64,000 nucleotides of DNA, from positions 372,001 through 436,000 of the forward strand of contig NZ_JAGGLR010000006.1 of assembly GCF_017874715.1 (NCBI RefSeq), written 5' to 3'. The notes under the pieces are model-generated. The model made no database searches. It was not told where the DNA came from and saw only the letters and a list, made by a program, of their open reading frames with translations. Position 1 is the stretch's first letter. Each line of letters opens with the position of its first letter. Origin of the DNA: Streptomyces iranensis (GTDB taxonomy: Bacteria > Actinomycetota > Actinomycetes > Streptomycetales > Streptomycetaceae). Below, in pieces: positions 18,173 through 27,047 of this stretch. A program made the position numbers and the translations under genes.

Positions 18173-18388
18173 ATGTACGGCGACGAGATCCATCTGTGGC
18201 TGCACCACATACGCGCCGAGCGTCTGCGGGACGAGGCCCGCGAGGCGTCCCGGCCGCACCGCCGCTCCCGATCTGCCCGCGCCCGGGTGCTGCGCGCCCG
18301 GGTCGGCTGGACGCTGGTGGAGGTCGGGCTGCGGCTGGCCACGCCGCGGCTACCGCAATCCGGTCTGACCGCCAGGTTCGACCACTGA
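18173..18388 (+). CDS. Conserved small basic protein (71 aa)
   Basis: ATG 18173 has GGGGGGAA seven bases upstream. The product MYGDEIHLWLHHIRAERLRD with a central Arg-rich stretch and the ending ARVGWTLVEVGLRLA is a familiar Streptomyces small protein without known function. The helix near residues 44-58 is amphipathic and could lie on the membrane. Located 21 bases after the regulator and 1 base before the MFS gene, so it is part of the same operon. Confidence 0.75.
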   Translation: MYGDEIHLWLHHIRAERLRDEAREASRPHRRSRSARARVLRARVGWTLVEVGLRLATPRLPQSGLTARFDH

Positions 18389-18389
18389 T

Positions 18390-19754
18390 ATGAGCTCCGA
18401 CGACATAGGAGACAGAGAGCGCCGGGGGAACAGCGGGGACGACCGAAGACCACTCCTTCTCGTCCTCGCCGCCAACACCGTCTCCATAGCGGGCAATTCC
18501 CTCACCCTGATCGCCGTCCCGTGGTTCGTCCTGGAGACGACGGGCAGCGCGGCCAAGGCCGGGTTCGTGTCCTTCTGCGCGACCCTGCCGGTGGTCGTCT
18601 CCGCCGTCATCGGCGGGCCGGTCATCGACCGGATCGGCCGCCGACGGGTCTCCATCGCCTCCGACTCGCTGTGCGGGGCGGCCGTCGCCGCGATTCCGGT
18701 ACTGCACTTCGCCGGGGTGCTGCGGTTCTGGCAGCTGTGCGCGCTGATGGCGTTCTGCGGACTGCTCCACGCGCCGGGCGAGACCGCCCGCCAGGTCCTC
18801 GTCCCCGCGCTGGCCGAACGGGCGGGCACCACCCTCAGCCGCGCGGCCAGCTTCTACGACGGGGCCTCGCGCGGGGCCAGGATGCTGGGCGCCGCGCTCG
18901 GCGGGCTGCTGATCGCGCTGCTCGGCCCGCCGGCGGTACTGCTGCTGGACGCGGCGACGTTCGCGGCATCCGCGGTGCTGATCATGGCGGGGCTGCGCGG
19001 ACTGCCCGCCGCCGCGCCGCGCAAGCCCGTCGTCCCGGTGTCCGCCCGCGCCTACCGCGCCGAACTGGGCGAGGGCTACCGCTTCCTGCTGCGCCACCGG
19101 CTGCTGCTGGCCATCGTGCTGATGGTCATGGTCACCAACGGCCTCGACCAGGGCCTGTCCTCGGTACTGCTGCCGGTCCACGCCGAGCGGCACCTGGGCG
19201 GTTCCGTGCAACTGGGGCTGCTCACGGCGCTGTTCGGCGGCGGGGCGCTGGTGGGGGCGCTGCTGTACGGGGCCGTGGGCGACCGCTTTCCGCGCCGGAC
19301 CGTGTTCGCGGTGAGCTTCCTGGTGTGCGGGCTGCCGAGGTTCCTGATCGCCGCGTTCGTGCCCGGGGTGTCCCCGCTCGCCGTGACGATGGCGATCAGC
19401 GGGGTCGCGGCCGGGATGCTCAACCCGATCCTGACCACGGTGACGTACGAGGCCGTCCCCGATGAGCTGCGCAGCCGGGTCTCGGGGGCGCTCACCGCGG
19501 GGGTGTGGGTGGTGATGCCGCTCGGCGGGCTCGCCGCCGGGTGCCTGGTCGAGGGGGTGGGGCTGACCGCCGCCTTCCTGATGACGGGCGGTGTCTACTT
19601 CCTGGCCACGCTCAGTCCGCTGGTCTTCCCGGCCTGGCGCGGGATGGACGAGGGGGCGGCGACGACGGCGGAGGAGGGGGCGGCGGCGCCGGTCAGCAGT
19701 GCGGGACCGCGTCGCCCGACCGCAGCGCCCGCAGAGCCGTCACCGCACCCTTGA
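18390..19754 (+). CDS. MFS efflux transporter (DHA3-like)
   Basis: Proton-driven export pump of 454 residues with about 12 predicted membrane helices. The loop 2-3 signature appears as GPVIDRIGRRRVSIASD and its second-half repeat as GAVGDRFPRRTVF. Closest in character to the MefA/DHA3 drug exporters. Third gene of the ArsR operon, so probably induced by its own substrate. The 3' end overlaps the convergent protease gene by 62 bases; the C-terminal tail (about 35 residues, Ala/Pro-rich) in that overlap is not conserved-looking. Substrate unknown. Confidence 0.88.
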   Translation: MSSDDIGDRERRGNSGDDRRPLLLVLAANTVSIAGNSLTLIAVPWFVLETTGSAAKAGFVSFCATLPVVVSAVIGGPVIDRIGRRRVSIASDSLCGAAVAAIPVLHFAGVLRFWQLCALMAFCGLLHAPGETARQVLVPALAERAGTTLSRAASFYDGASRGARMLGAALGGLLIALLGPPAVLLLDAATFAASAVLIMAGLRGLPAAAPRKPVVPVSARAYRAELGEGYRFLLRHRLLLAIVLMVMVTNGLDQGLSSVLLPVHAERHLGGSVQLGLLTALFGGGALVGALLYGAVGDRFPRRTVFAVSFLVCGLPRFLIAAFVPGVSPLAVTMAISGVAAGMLNPILTTVTYEAVPDELRSRVSGALTAGVWVVMPLGGLAAGCLVEGVGLTAAFLMTGGVYFLATLSPLVFPAWRGMDEGAATTAEEGAAAPVSSAGPRRPTAAPAEPSPHP

Positions 19755-20478
19755 GGGTGGTGACGGGGATCAGCCGCAGCCCCTTGGGCAGTTCGGCCGT
19801 GGCATCGGCACACTCGGCCTTCGGCACCAGGAAGACCGTGGCGCCGTCCCGCTTGGCGGCCTGCGTCTTCAGCGGGACCCCGCCCACGGCCCCGACCTTG
19901 CCCTTGGCGTCGATGGTGCCGGTGCCCGCGATCGTCCGGCCACCGGTGAGGTCGCCGCCGCTGCCGTCGCCGTCCAGCTTGTCGACGATGCCGAGGGAGA
20001 AGAGCAGCCCGGCGCTCGGACCACCGACGTCGGCGAGGCGCAGGGTGACCTTGACGTCGCGCGGGGAGCGGTGGAGATAGCCGAGCGCGGCACTGGTGGC
20101 CGAGGACTGGGACTCCCGCATCTCCTCGGAGTTGTGCCGCTCGATCTCCTCGGTGGTGCCGCCGACGTAGACCGAGTCATGCGGCATGACGGCGCGGTCA
20201 GTGGCGAACCAGCCGCTGACCACGTCCTTCACCCGCACGGTGGCGTCCGGGCCGGTCGCCAGGATCGTCGTCATCCGCAGCTGCCCGGCGGTCTTGCGGG
20301 TGCCGGTCCCCGAGACGCTGATCACCTGCTTGCCGCGGTCGGAGCCCAGGACGTTCACGGTCGAACCGGGCTGGGCGACGGTGAACGGCAGCGGCGCGAA
20401 CGCGGCCACCGCGAGCAGGGCGAGCACGGGCGCGGAGCAGAGCGCGAGGCGACGGGCGCGGGGGGAGACGGCAGGCAT
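19693..20478 (-). CDS. Secreted Lon-like (S16) serine protease
   Basis: Membrane-anchored or secreted peptidase of 261 residues. Basic N-terminus then a hydrophobic segment (residues about 11-34, LALCSAPVLALLAVAAF), so signal anchor or signal peptide. The S16 domain shows the Ser nucleophile in VGGPSAGLLFSLG (S155) and a candidate catalytic Lys in GGVPLK (K204), the Ser-Lys dyad of Lon. It lacks the ATPase domain, as YlbL-type proteins do, and I see no clear PDZ domain, which makes it shorter than YlbL. Probable role in processing cell-envelope proteins; substrate unknown. Confidence 0.85.
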   Translation of the reverse strand: MPAVSPRARRLALCSAPVLALLAVAAFAPLPFTVAQPGSTVNVLGSDRGKQVISVSGTGTRKTAGQLRMTTILATGPDATVRVKDVVSGWFATDRAVMPHDSVYVGGTTEEIERHNSEEMRESQSSATSAALGYLHRSPRDVKVTLRLADVGGPSAGLLFSLGIVDKLDGDGSGGDLTGGRTIAGTGTIDAKGKVGAVGGVPLKTQAAKRDGATVFLVPKAECADATAELPKGLRLIPVTTLKGAVTALRALRSGDAVPHC

Positions 20479-20593
20479 GGTGCGAATCTAGTTGACTACC
20501 GGGAGGCATGAGCCGCCACCCCGGCCCCACGGGGCCGCCCGGGGGCGGTGTGCACCCGACCGTGGTGCCCGGCCGCCGCGTGGCGGCCCGCGC

Positions 20594-21235
20594 TCACCTC
20601 AAGGCGTCCGAGACCTCTCGGGCCGCGTCGACCACCCGGGGGCCGACCCGCTCCGGGACCGAGTCGCAGAGCATCACGACCCCGACGCTGCCCTCTATCC
20701 CCGTCACCCCGATGAGCGGGGCGGCCGCGCCGCTCGCGCCCGCTTCCAGTTCGCCGTGGGTGAGGGCGTACCCGGGATCGTCGGGGCGGCCGGCGCGGGC
20801 GGCGAGGATCGCGCGCCCGGCGGCGCCCCGGTCGAGCGGATGCCGGAATCCGGCCCGGTAGGCCACGTGGTAGTCGGTCCAGGTCGGCTCGACGACCGCG
20901 ACGGCGAGTGCCTCGGTGCCGTCGACCAGGGTGAGGTGGGCGGTCGCGCCGACGTCCTCGGCGAGGGAGCGCAGCGCGGGCAGCGCCGCCTCCCGTACGA
21001 GCGGATGCACCTGGCGGCCGAGCTGGAGCACCCCGAGCCCGACGCGCGCCCGCCCGCCGATGTCCCGGCGGACCAGGGAGTGCTGCTCGAGGGTGGCCAG
21101 CAGCCGGTAGACCACGGTGCGGTTGACGCCGAGCTTGTTGGACAGCTCGGTCACGGTCAGCCCGTGGTCGGTGTCGGCGAGCAGTTTGAGGACGCGCAGT
21201 CCCCGATCGAGCGTCTGAGAGGTCTCCGCGGTCAC
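20594..21235 (-). CDS. IclR-family transcriptional regulator
   Basis: Regulator of 213 residues. Start GTG 21235 (MTAETSQTLDRGLRVLKLL) has GAGGAGGGG upstream; an earlier ATG at 21331 would add an Arg-rich segment without homology. Helix-turn-helix at about residues 8-68 (TVTELSNKLGVNRTVVYRLL). The effector domain contains GATAHLTLVDGTEALAVAVV and ends with VVDAAREVSDAL. IclR proteins usually control degradation of small aromatic or organic acids, but no such operon is adjacent, so the target is not evident. Confidence 0.9.
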   Translation of the reverse strand: MTAETSQTLDRGLRVLKLLADTDHGLTVTELSNKLGVNRTVVYRLLATLEQHSLVRRDIGGRARVGLGVLQLGRQVHPLVREAALPALRSLAEDVGATAHLTLVDGTEALAVAVVEPTWTDYHVAYRAGFRHPLDRGAAGRAILAARAGRPDDPGYALTHGELEAGASGAAAPLIGVTGIEGSVGVVMLCDSVPERVGPRVVDAAREVSDALR

Positions 21236-21806
21236 GACGCCCCCTCCTCGGTGATGAGTGGCGGCTCTTCGTGCGGTGCCCCGCCGGTCCCGACGACGGC
21301 GCGCGAAGAGGCCGCCGGTCGCGGTGGTCACGCACCGGCTGCGCTCCGCGGCGGCGCTGCCACGGGGCGTGTGCGTGCCCGAACGCTAGCGAGCCGGTCC
21401 GCTTTGCGGAAGGGTTTGTCCAGAATACGAGCGGAGCTGCCAAAGCGTATGGCGCAAGAGCGCCCGAGGTTATCCCGTTTTGCCCGGTTTCATGAGGGGG
21501 GTCTGCGACCGGTTCATGAAATTTTTCGAAAGAGGGTTGCGCAGAACGGGACGCCTGCGGCGGGCGCTGCTCCCCTCCCCGCCCCTTCCCGAAACTGAGG
21601 CTCCGCCCCAGACCCCGGCTCAAGGGGCGAAGCCCCTGCCACGCCCCGCAGCCGCACATCAATCCGCCAACCCCGCCACCCCAACCGCCAGACCCCGTGG
21701 CCCTGACATGCCAGCGCACCAGAGGGCGCCCGGGGCTCCCCGGGCCCGGGGTCCAGGGGCGGGGCCCCTGGTGCGGGGAGGGGCGGGGAGGGGAAAGAAC
21801 CGCGGG
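21236..21806. other. Long intergenic region with GC-rich dispersed-repeat-like hairpins
   Basis: No gene is supported. From about 21595 the sequence carries short G/C hairpins such as GGGGCGAAGCCCC and CCAGGGGCGGGGCCCCTGG (near 21757-21775), the kind of palindromic unit dispersed between Streptomyces genes. They may terminate transcription from the helicase gene. A lower-GC patch with CATGAAATTTTTCGAAAG lies at about 21514. Confidence 0.5.
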
Positions 21807-23603
21807 TCAGCGCATGCGCGTTGCCCACTCCCGGACCTTCTTGATCCGCTCGCGGATCTGCCCCGCCGTCGCCTCCGCGCTCGGCGGTCCGCCGCACACC
21901 CGGCGCAGCTCGGTGTGGATCACGCCATGCGGCTTTCCGCTCTGGTGGACATACGCCCCGACCAGCGAGTTGAGCTCCTTGCGGAGCTCCAGCAGCTCCT
22001 TGTGGGTGACCACCGGTCGCCGCTCCGCCGGAAGCTCCAGCAGATCCGCCTCCGTATCCGGCTTCTTGCGGCTGTGCGCGATCTGCTTGGCCTGGCGCTT
22101 CTGGAGCAGCATCTGCACCTGGTCGGGTTCGAGGAGCCCCGGGATGCCGAGGTAGTCCTGCTCCTCCTCGCTGCCCGGGTGCGCCTGCATGCCGAACTCG
22201 GCGCCGTCGTACAGCACCCGGTCGAAGACCGCGTCCGACTCCAGTGCCTCGAAGGGCAGTTGGTCCTGTTCGCCGGTGTCCTCGTCCTGCTGCTTCTCGG
22301 CCTCTTCGAGGAGCTTCTCCTCCTCCGCGTACGGGTTCTCCTCCTCGCCGTCCTTCTTCGGCTTGTCCAGGACGTGGTCGCGCTCGACCTCCATCTCATT
22401 GGCGAAGCCGAGCAGGTTCGGGATGGTGGGGAGGAAGACGGACGCGGTCTCGCCGCGCCGCCGCGACCGTACGAAGCGGCCGACGGCCTGGGCGAAGAAG
22501 AGCGGCGTTGAGATGGTGGTCGCGTACACCCCGACCGCCAGCCGGGGCACGTCCACGCCCTCGGACACCATGCGGACCGCGACCATCCAGCGGTCGTCGG
22601 AGTGGGTGAAGTCCTCGATCCGCTGGGAGGCCGCCGCCTCGTCGGAGAGCACGAGCGTCGCCTTGGTGCCGGTGATCTCGCGGATCAGCTTGGCGTAGGC
22701 GCGGGCCGAGTCCTGGTCGGAGGCGATGACGAGCGCTCCCGCGTCGGGGATGCCCTTACGGACCTCGGACAGCCGCTGGTCGGCGGCGCGCAGCACGTTC
22801 GGCATCCAGTCGCCGCGCGGGTCGAGCGCGGTGCGCCACGCCTGGGAGACGGCGTCCTTGGTCATCGGCTCGCCGAGCCGCGCCTCGATCTCGTCGCCCG
22901 CCTTGGTGCGCCAGCGCATGTTGCCGCTGTAGGAGAGGAAGATGACGGGGCGCACGACGCCGTCGCCCAGCGCGTTGCCGTAGCCGTAGGTGTAGTCGGC
23001 GGAGGAGCGCCGGATGCCGTCGTTGCCCTCTTCGTAGGTGACGAAGGGGATGGGGTTGGTGTCGGACCGGAACGGGGTGCCGGTGAGGGCCAGCCGCCGG
23101 GTGGCCGGCTCGAACGCCTCCAGACACGCCTCGCCCCAGGAGCGGGAGTCACCGGCGTGGTGGATCTCGTCGAGGATGACGAGCGTCTTGCGCTGCTCGA
23201 TCCGGTTGCGGTGCAGCATGGGCCGGACGCCGACGCCCGCGTAGGTGATGGCGATGCCGTGGTACTCCCGGCTCAGCGGGCCCGCGCTGTACTCCGGGTC
23301 CAGCTTGATGCCGATCCGCGCGGCGGCCTCCGCCCACTGCTTCTTCAGGTGCTCGGTCGGCGCGACGACCGTCACCTGCTGGATGACGTGGTGGTGCAGC
23401 AGCCAGGAGGCGAGGGTCAGGGCGAAGGTGGTCTTACCGGCGCCGGGGGTCGCCACCGCGAGGAAGTCCCGCGGCTGCTCCTGGATGTACTTGTCCAACG
23501 CGCCCTGCTGCCAGGCGCGCAGCTTACTCGCGGTACCCCAAGGCGCCCGGCCGGGAAAGGCGGGCGAGAGGTGATGGCTGGTGGAGGCGGCAGTAGTACT
23601 CAC
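21807..23603 (-). CDS. DEAD/DEAH-box (SF2) helicase
   Basis: ATP-dependent nucleic-acid helicase of 598 residues. RecA-like domain 1 has Walker A ATPGAGKTT (51-59), motif DEIHH (145-149) and motif III ALTGTP. Domain 2 contains VSEGVDVPRL and QAVGRFVRSRRRGE (motifs V and VI with the Arg finger). An acidic linker rich in Glu (about 405-435) precedes a unique C-terminal region of about 160 residues. Similar proteins are conserved in Streptomyces as single-copy putative helicases of the UvrB/ERCC3 type; the repair or restriction role is not known. Monocistronic. Confidence 0.9.
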   Translation of the reverse strand: MSTTAASTSHHLSPAFPGRAPWGTASKLRAWQQGALDKYIQEQPRDFLAVATPGAGKTTFALTLASWLLHHHVIQQVTVVAPTEHLKKQWAEAAARIGIKLDPEYSAGPLSREYHGIAITYAGVGVRPMLHRNRIEQRKTLVILDEIHHAGDSRSWGEACLEAFEPATRRLALTGTPFRSDTNPIPFVTYEEGNDGIRRSSADYTYGYGNALGDGVVRPVIFLSYSGNMRWRTKAGDEIEARLGEPMTKDAVSQAWRTALDPRGDWMPNVLRAADQRLSEVRKGIPDAGALVIASDQDSARAYAKLIREITGTKATLVLSDEAAASQRIEDFTHSDDRWMVAVRMVSEGVDVPRLAVGVYATTISTPLFFAQAVGRFVRSRRRGETASVFLPTIPNLLGFANEMEVERDHVLDKPKKDGEEENPYAEEEKLLEEAEKQQDEDTGEQDQLPFEALESDAVFDRVLYDGAEFGMQAHPGSEEEQDYLGIPGLLEPDQVQMLLQKRQAKQIAHSRKKPDTEADLLELPAERRPVVTHKELLELRKELNSLVGAYVHQSGKPHGVIHTELRRVCGGPPSAEATAGQIRERIKKVREWATRMR

Positions 23604-23714
23604 GGTCTCCGTCGGGCTGACTCGGCGGGGTCGATCGGGAACCGCGTCAGCCTACCGGTGCCGTCCTTCACACTCCGGGGTACGGGCGGATCCCACCCGA
23701 GGGTGGGATCAGGC

Positions 23715-24098
23715 TCACATCGCCTCGTACAGCCTGCGCAATCTCGACGCGATGTCCCCCACGTCCTCGAGCACGCCCGAGGCCACACCGACCACCAGCT
23801 TGTACGCCTCGTCCTGGTCGATGTCGAGCATCTCGGTGCCGTTGAGGTCGAGGAAGACCACGGTGCACATCCACGCCATTCGCTTGTTGCCGTCCACCAG
23901 CGGGTGGTTGATGGCGAGCGACTGGAGCAGCGCGGCGGCCTTCTCGAAGAGGTCGGTGTACGCCTCTATGCCGAACATCTGCGACTGCGGGCGATGCACA
24001 GCCGAGCTCAGCAACCCCAGATCGCGCACCGCGATCTGCTGCCCCCCACAGGCGATTTCCGCCAGGTCCAGCACTTCCTGGACCGTCAGGTACTTCAC
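23715..24098 (-). CDS. doc: Doc-type toxin of toxin-antitoxin pair
   Basis: Fic-fold toxin of 127 residues. Doc proteins phosphorylate elongation factor Tu and stop translation. The catalytic loop reads HPLVDGNKR (about residues 64-72), the canonical H-x-x-x-D-G-N-K-R. Start is GTG 24098, immediately after the antitoxin TAA, so the two are translationally coupled. The C-terminal helix EDVGDIASRLRRLYEAM is typical for Doc. Expression is presumably held down by the antitoxin-toxin complex acting on the upstream promoter. Confidence 0.9.
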   Translation of the reverse strand: MKYLTVQEVLDLAEIACGGQQIAVRDLGLLSSAVHRPQSQMFGIEAYTDLFEKAAALLQSLAINHPLVDGNKRMAWMCTVVFLDLNGTEMLDIDQDEAYKLVVGVASGVLEDVGDIASRLRRLYEAM

Positions 24099-24302
24099 TT
24101 ACTCCCCCAGCCTCCGCAGAAGGTCCGCGTGGCGTGCCGCGTACTTTGCCCCCAGGCGCTGGACCGTCTTCCGGTCCGCCTCCTGCTCCAGATACCGGTC
24201 GATCGCCTGAAGCACTATGGCGTGCATACTGCGGCCCTCCTCCTCGGCCCGCTGCTTGAGCGCCTCTTGCTGGTCGTCGCGCAGTCGGAGATTCATAGCC
24301 AT
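24099..24302 (-). CDS. Ribbon-helix-helix antitoxin
   Basis: Small protein of 67 residues: MAMNLRLRDDQQEALKQRAE begins with a beta strand followed by the two helices of the Arc/CopG fold (RSMHAIVLQAIDRYLEQEA). It should bind operator DNA as a dimer through the strand and neutralise the toxin with its C-terminal helix. The start at ATG 24302 is preceded by AGGGTGG; a second ATG two codons later is possible. The upstream region holds GGTACCGTTTTGGTAT and TATAGTACCAAT, related half-sites that may be the operator. Phd is the usual partner of Doc, so the RHH partner is a variant pairing. Confidence 0.85.
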   Translation of the reverse strand: MAMNLRLRDDQQEALKQRAEEEGRSMHAIVLQAIDRYLEQEADRKTVQRLGAKYAARHADLLRRLGE

Positions 24303-24337
24303 ACCAAAACGGTACCACCCTTGGGGCCAGATTGGTA

Positions 24338-25873
24338 CTATACAGTGACGGGCCGCAACCGCGTCGTCACCCAGGCGCCCGCCAGCGCCACCGCCGTCAT
24401 CGCCACGTAGACCGACCCGAAGGCGGCCGGCTGGTGGGTGGCCGCGGTGCCGGTGGGGGCGATCTCGCCGCCGCCGAAGGTAACGAAGAGGACGCCGCTG
24501 AGGCCCACCAGCGTGATGTTGCCGAGCGCGTCGGAGACCTGGAGGGAGGCGGAGTTGCTGCCCGCGTCCTCCGGGCGGGAGAGCTTCAGCAGCAGCACGC
24601 TTCCGCTGGAGATGGCCAGCCCCATTCCGTAGCCGCCGATCACCCAGGCCACGGCCACGATCCAGGCGGGGACGGAATCGGTGAGGGCCAGGAGCACCAT
24701 GGCGATGGAGACGGCCATGAGGAGCATGCCGAGGCCCATCAGCCGTTCGCGGTGCGGCTCCAGGCGGGGGTGGCTCTGGGTGTAGGAGCCCAGGGCCCAG
24801 GTGAGGCCGCCGCCGGTGAGGCAGAGCCCGGCGGCGGTCGCGGACAGGCCGCGCTGGGTCACCAGCATCAGCGGGACGAAGCTCTCCGCGCCCAGGAAGG
24901 ACCCGGCCGCCACGCCGCGCAGCAGGATCACCGACGGCAGGCCGCGGGCGGCGCGGAAGGTGCCCTTGGGCAGCAGCCGCAGTACGCACGGGACGAGCAG
25001 GGCCAGCCCGGCGGCGGCCGGGACGAGGGAGAGCCAGTTGAGGTCCTGGCCCGCGTACTGCAGCAGTCCGGCGCCCACCGCGACGGCGAGCGCCAGCAGG
25101 ATGCGGCGGCGGTTCATGCCCGCGGAGAGCTCGCCCGGGGGCAGTGCGCGCAGCGCGGGGAGCATCACCGCGAGCGGCGGCAGCACCAGCACCGGGATGG
25201 CGAGGAACACCCAGCGCCAGCCCGCGTGTTCGGTGACGGTCCCGGCGGCGAGCGGGCCGACGATGGCGGGCAGTACCCAGGCGGCGGAGAAGGACGCCAG
25301 CACGGCGGGCTGGAGCCGCTGCGGATAGGCACGGCCCACCACCACGTACAGCGCGACGATCACCAGCCCGCCGCCTATGCCCTGCACCGCGCGCCCGCCC
25401 ACGAACATCCACATCCGCTGTGCCGAACCGGCCACCAGCAGCCCGGCGGCGAACGCCGCGATCCCGGCGAACAGCGGCGCCAGCGGCCCCTTGCGGTCGC
25501 ACCACTCCCCCGACAGGGCCATCGCGAACAGGCTCGCGGTGAAGTAGGCGGAGAAGGCGTACGCGTAGAGCTCGACCCCGTCCAGCGCGCGGGCCGCGAC
25601 CGGCATCGCGGTGTTGACCGCGCTCGCCTCGAAGGCGATGAGGGAGACGACCGTGACGATGCCGAGGGTGAGGGCGCGGTAGCGCCTCCCCAGTACGGTG
25701 CCGCCGGTGTCGCCGTCGTCCGTAAAGTCCAGGTCACCGGCCGGCGCCGGACCGAGGTCTCCGGCTGCCGGATCGGGGTGGACGGCGGAGGCGGCGGCCG
25801 CCTGGGGTGGCAGGGCGCCGTCCGCGACGGCGGCGTCGGCTGCACCGACATCGAGGGGGTCGCGAGGGGTCAT
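24338..25873 (-). CDS. MFS multidrug-type transporter (DHA2-like)
   Basis: Membrane exporter of 511 residues with a disordered 60-residue N-terminal cytoplasmic extension followed by about 14 membrane segments, the DHA2 layout. Motif A appears as GEWCDRKGPLAPL, and the helix-5 GxxxGPxxGG-like stretch as LPAIVGPLAAGTV. Start ATG 25873 (MTPRDPLDV) is preferred; another ATG at 25906 is in frame. No regulator is attached. The drug or metabolite exported cannot be predicted. Promoter region is shared with nothing; the antitoxin promoter lies 36 bases from its end. Confidence 0.85.
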   Translation of the reverse strand: MTPRDPLDVGAADAAVADGALPPQAAAASAVHPDPAAGDLGPAPAGDLDFTDDGDTGGTVLGRRYRALTLGIVTVVSLIAFEASAVNTAMPVAARALDGVELYAYAFSAYFTASLFAMALSGEWCDRKGPLAPLFAGIAAFAAGLLVAGSAQRMWMFVGGRAVQGIGGGLVIVALYVVVGRAYPQRLQPAVLASFSAAWVLPAIVGPLAAGTVTEHAGWRWVFLAIPVLVLPPLAVMLPALRALPPGELSAGMNRRRILLALAVAVGAGLLQYAGQDLNWLSLVPAAAGLALLVPCVLRLLPKGTFRAARGLPSVILLRGVAAGSFLGAESFVPLMLVTQRGLSATAAGLCLTGGGLTWALGSYTQSHPRLEPHRERLMGLGMLLMAVSIAMVLLALTDSVPAWIVAVAWVIGGYGMGLAISSGSVLLLKLSRPEDAGSNSASLQVSDALGNITLVGLSGVLFVTFGGGEIAPTGTAATHQPAAFGSVYVAMTAVALAGAWVTTRLRPVTV

Positions 25874-25961
25874 GGCGTCAGGGTAAGTGGCGTTCCGGGG
25901 CGTCACACCTGTCGCGGGACGGAGCCGCGCTCGGCCGCTGGGCCTAGGTACATCCGACGCC

Positions 25962-27047
25962 CTACGTGGTGAGCAGGACGCCCCCGTAGGACGCGCCCGC
26001 GATCACCACCCACGCGCACAGCCCCAGCGCGGCGACCCGGGCCCCGGTGCGGGTGAGGGAGGGGAGGTGGACGGCGCTGCCGAGGCCGAAGAGGGCGGCG
26101 GCGAGGAGCAGTTCCTGGGCCGTGGCGGCGCTGTCCAGCACGGTGGTGGACAGGACGTCCGTGCTGCGCAGGGCCGTCATCGCGAGAAAGCCGAGGACGA
26201 AGAGCGGCACCAGCGGCGGCCGCCGCCGCTCCGCCTGCTCGCTTGGTGCCTGCTCACCCTGCGCCTGCTCGCCTTCCGCCTTCCTGGCGCGCCCCCGCGC
26301 CCGTACGGACGTCGCGAGCACCGCGACCAGCGGCGCGAGCAGGGCCACCCGCACCAGCTTGACCAGCACCGCGTCGCCCAGCGCCGACGGCCCCGCGGTC
26401 TGCGCGGTGGCCACCACCTGGCCCACGTCGTGCACGCTGGCCCCCACCCACCGGCCGAACGCCTCGTCGCCGAGCCCCAAGGGGTGCTGAAGCAGCGGCA
26501 GGACGGCGATGGCGAGCGTGCCGCACAGCGTCACCAGCGCCACGGAGGTGGCCACATCGCGCTCATCGCTGTCCGACACCTCACCCACCGCGCCGATCGC
26601 GGACGCACCGCAGATCGAGTAGCCGGTCGCGATCAGCAGCGGCTGGTCGCCGCTCAGCCCCATCCGGCGGCCGAGCCACCAGGTGCCGCAGAAAGTGGCG
26701 GCGACCACGCCCAGGACCATCGCCACGGTGGCCCAGCCCAGGCCCAGCACATCGTTCAGACTGAGCTTGAGGCCGAGCAGCACGATGCCCAGGCGCATCA
26801 GCCGCTTCCCGGCGAGCGAGAGCCCGGCCCGGCAGACGCCCCGGACCAGGCCGCGCGCCCCCGGCAGATGCGCGGCGACGATGCCCAGCACCACGGCGGC
26901 GGTCAGCAGGGGCACGGCGGGAAGCAGCCGGTGGACGCCCCAGGCGGCCCCGACCCCGGCCGCGGCCAGCCCGAGCCCGTACGCCGGGGCGGGCGGCCGC
27001 CATCCGGCAGCCTGCCGCGCCCGGCCGGGCGCGGCGGTCAGCGTCAC
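25962..27047 (-). CDS. YeiH/UPF0324-family putative sulfite/sulfate exporter
   Basis: Integral membrane protein of 361 residues with about 10-11 helices, matching the UPF0324 (YeiH, putative sulfate exporter) family. Characteristic segments are GIVLLGLKLSLNDVLGLG, GYSICGASAIGAVGEV and WVGASVHDVGQVVATA. Start GTG 27047 overlaps the upstream stop (GTGA), so it is coupled to the cysteine dioxygenase gene. Cysteine oxidation yields cysteine sulfinate and then sulfite, so an exporter of sulfite or related anions fits the operon. A charged cytoplasmic loop (GRARKAEGEQAQGEQAPSEQ) contains a short repeat. Confidence 0.85.
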   Translation of the reverse strand: MTLTAAPGRARQAAGWRPPAPAYGLGLAAAGVGAAWGVHRLLPAVPLLTAAVVLGIVAAHLPGARGLVRGVCRAGLSLAGKRLMRLGIVLLGLKLSLNDVLGLGWATVAMVLGVVAATFCGTWWLGRRMGLSGDQPLLIATGYSICGASAIGAVGEVSDSDERDVATSVALVTLCGTLAIAVLPLLQHPLGLGDEAFGRWVGASVHDVGQVVATAQTAGPSALGDAVLVKLVRVALLAPLVAVLATSVRARGRARKAEGEQAQGEQAPSEQAERRRPPLVPLFVLGFLAMTALRSTDVLSTTVLDSAATAQELLLAAALFGLGSAVHLPSLTRTGARVAALGLCAWVVIAGASYGGVLLTT

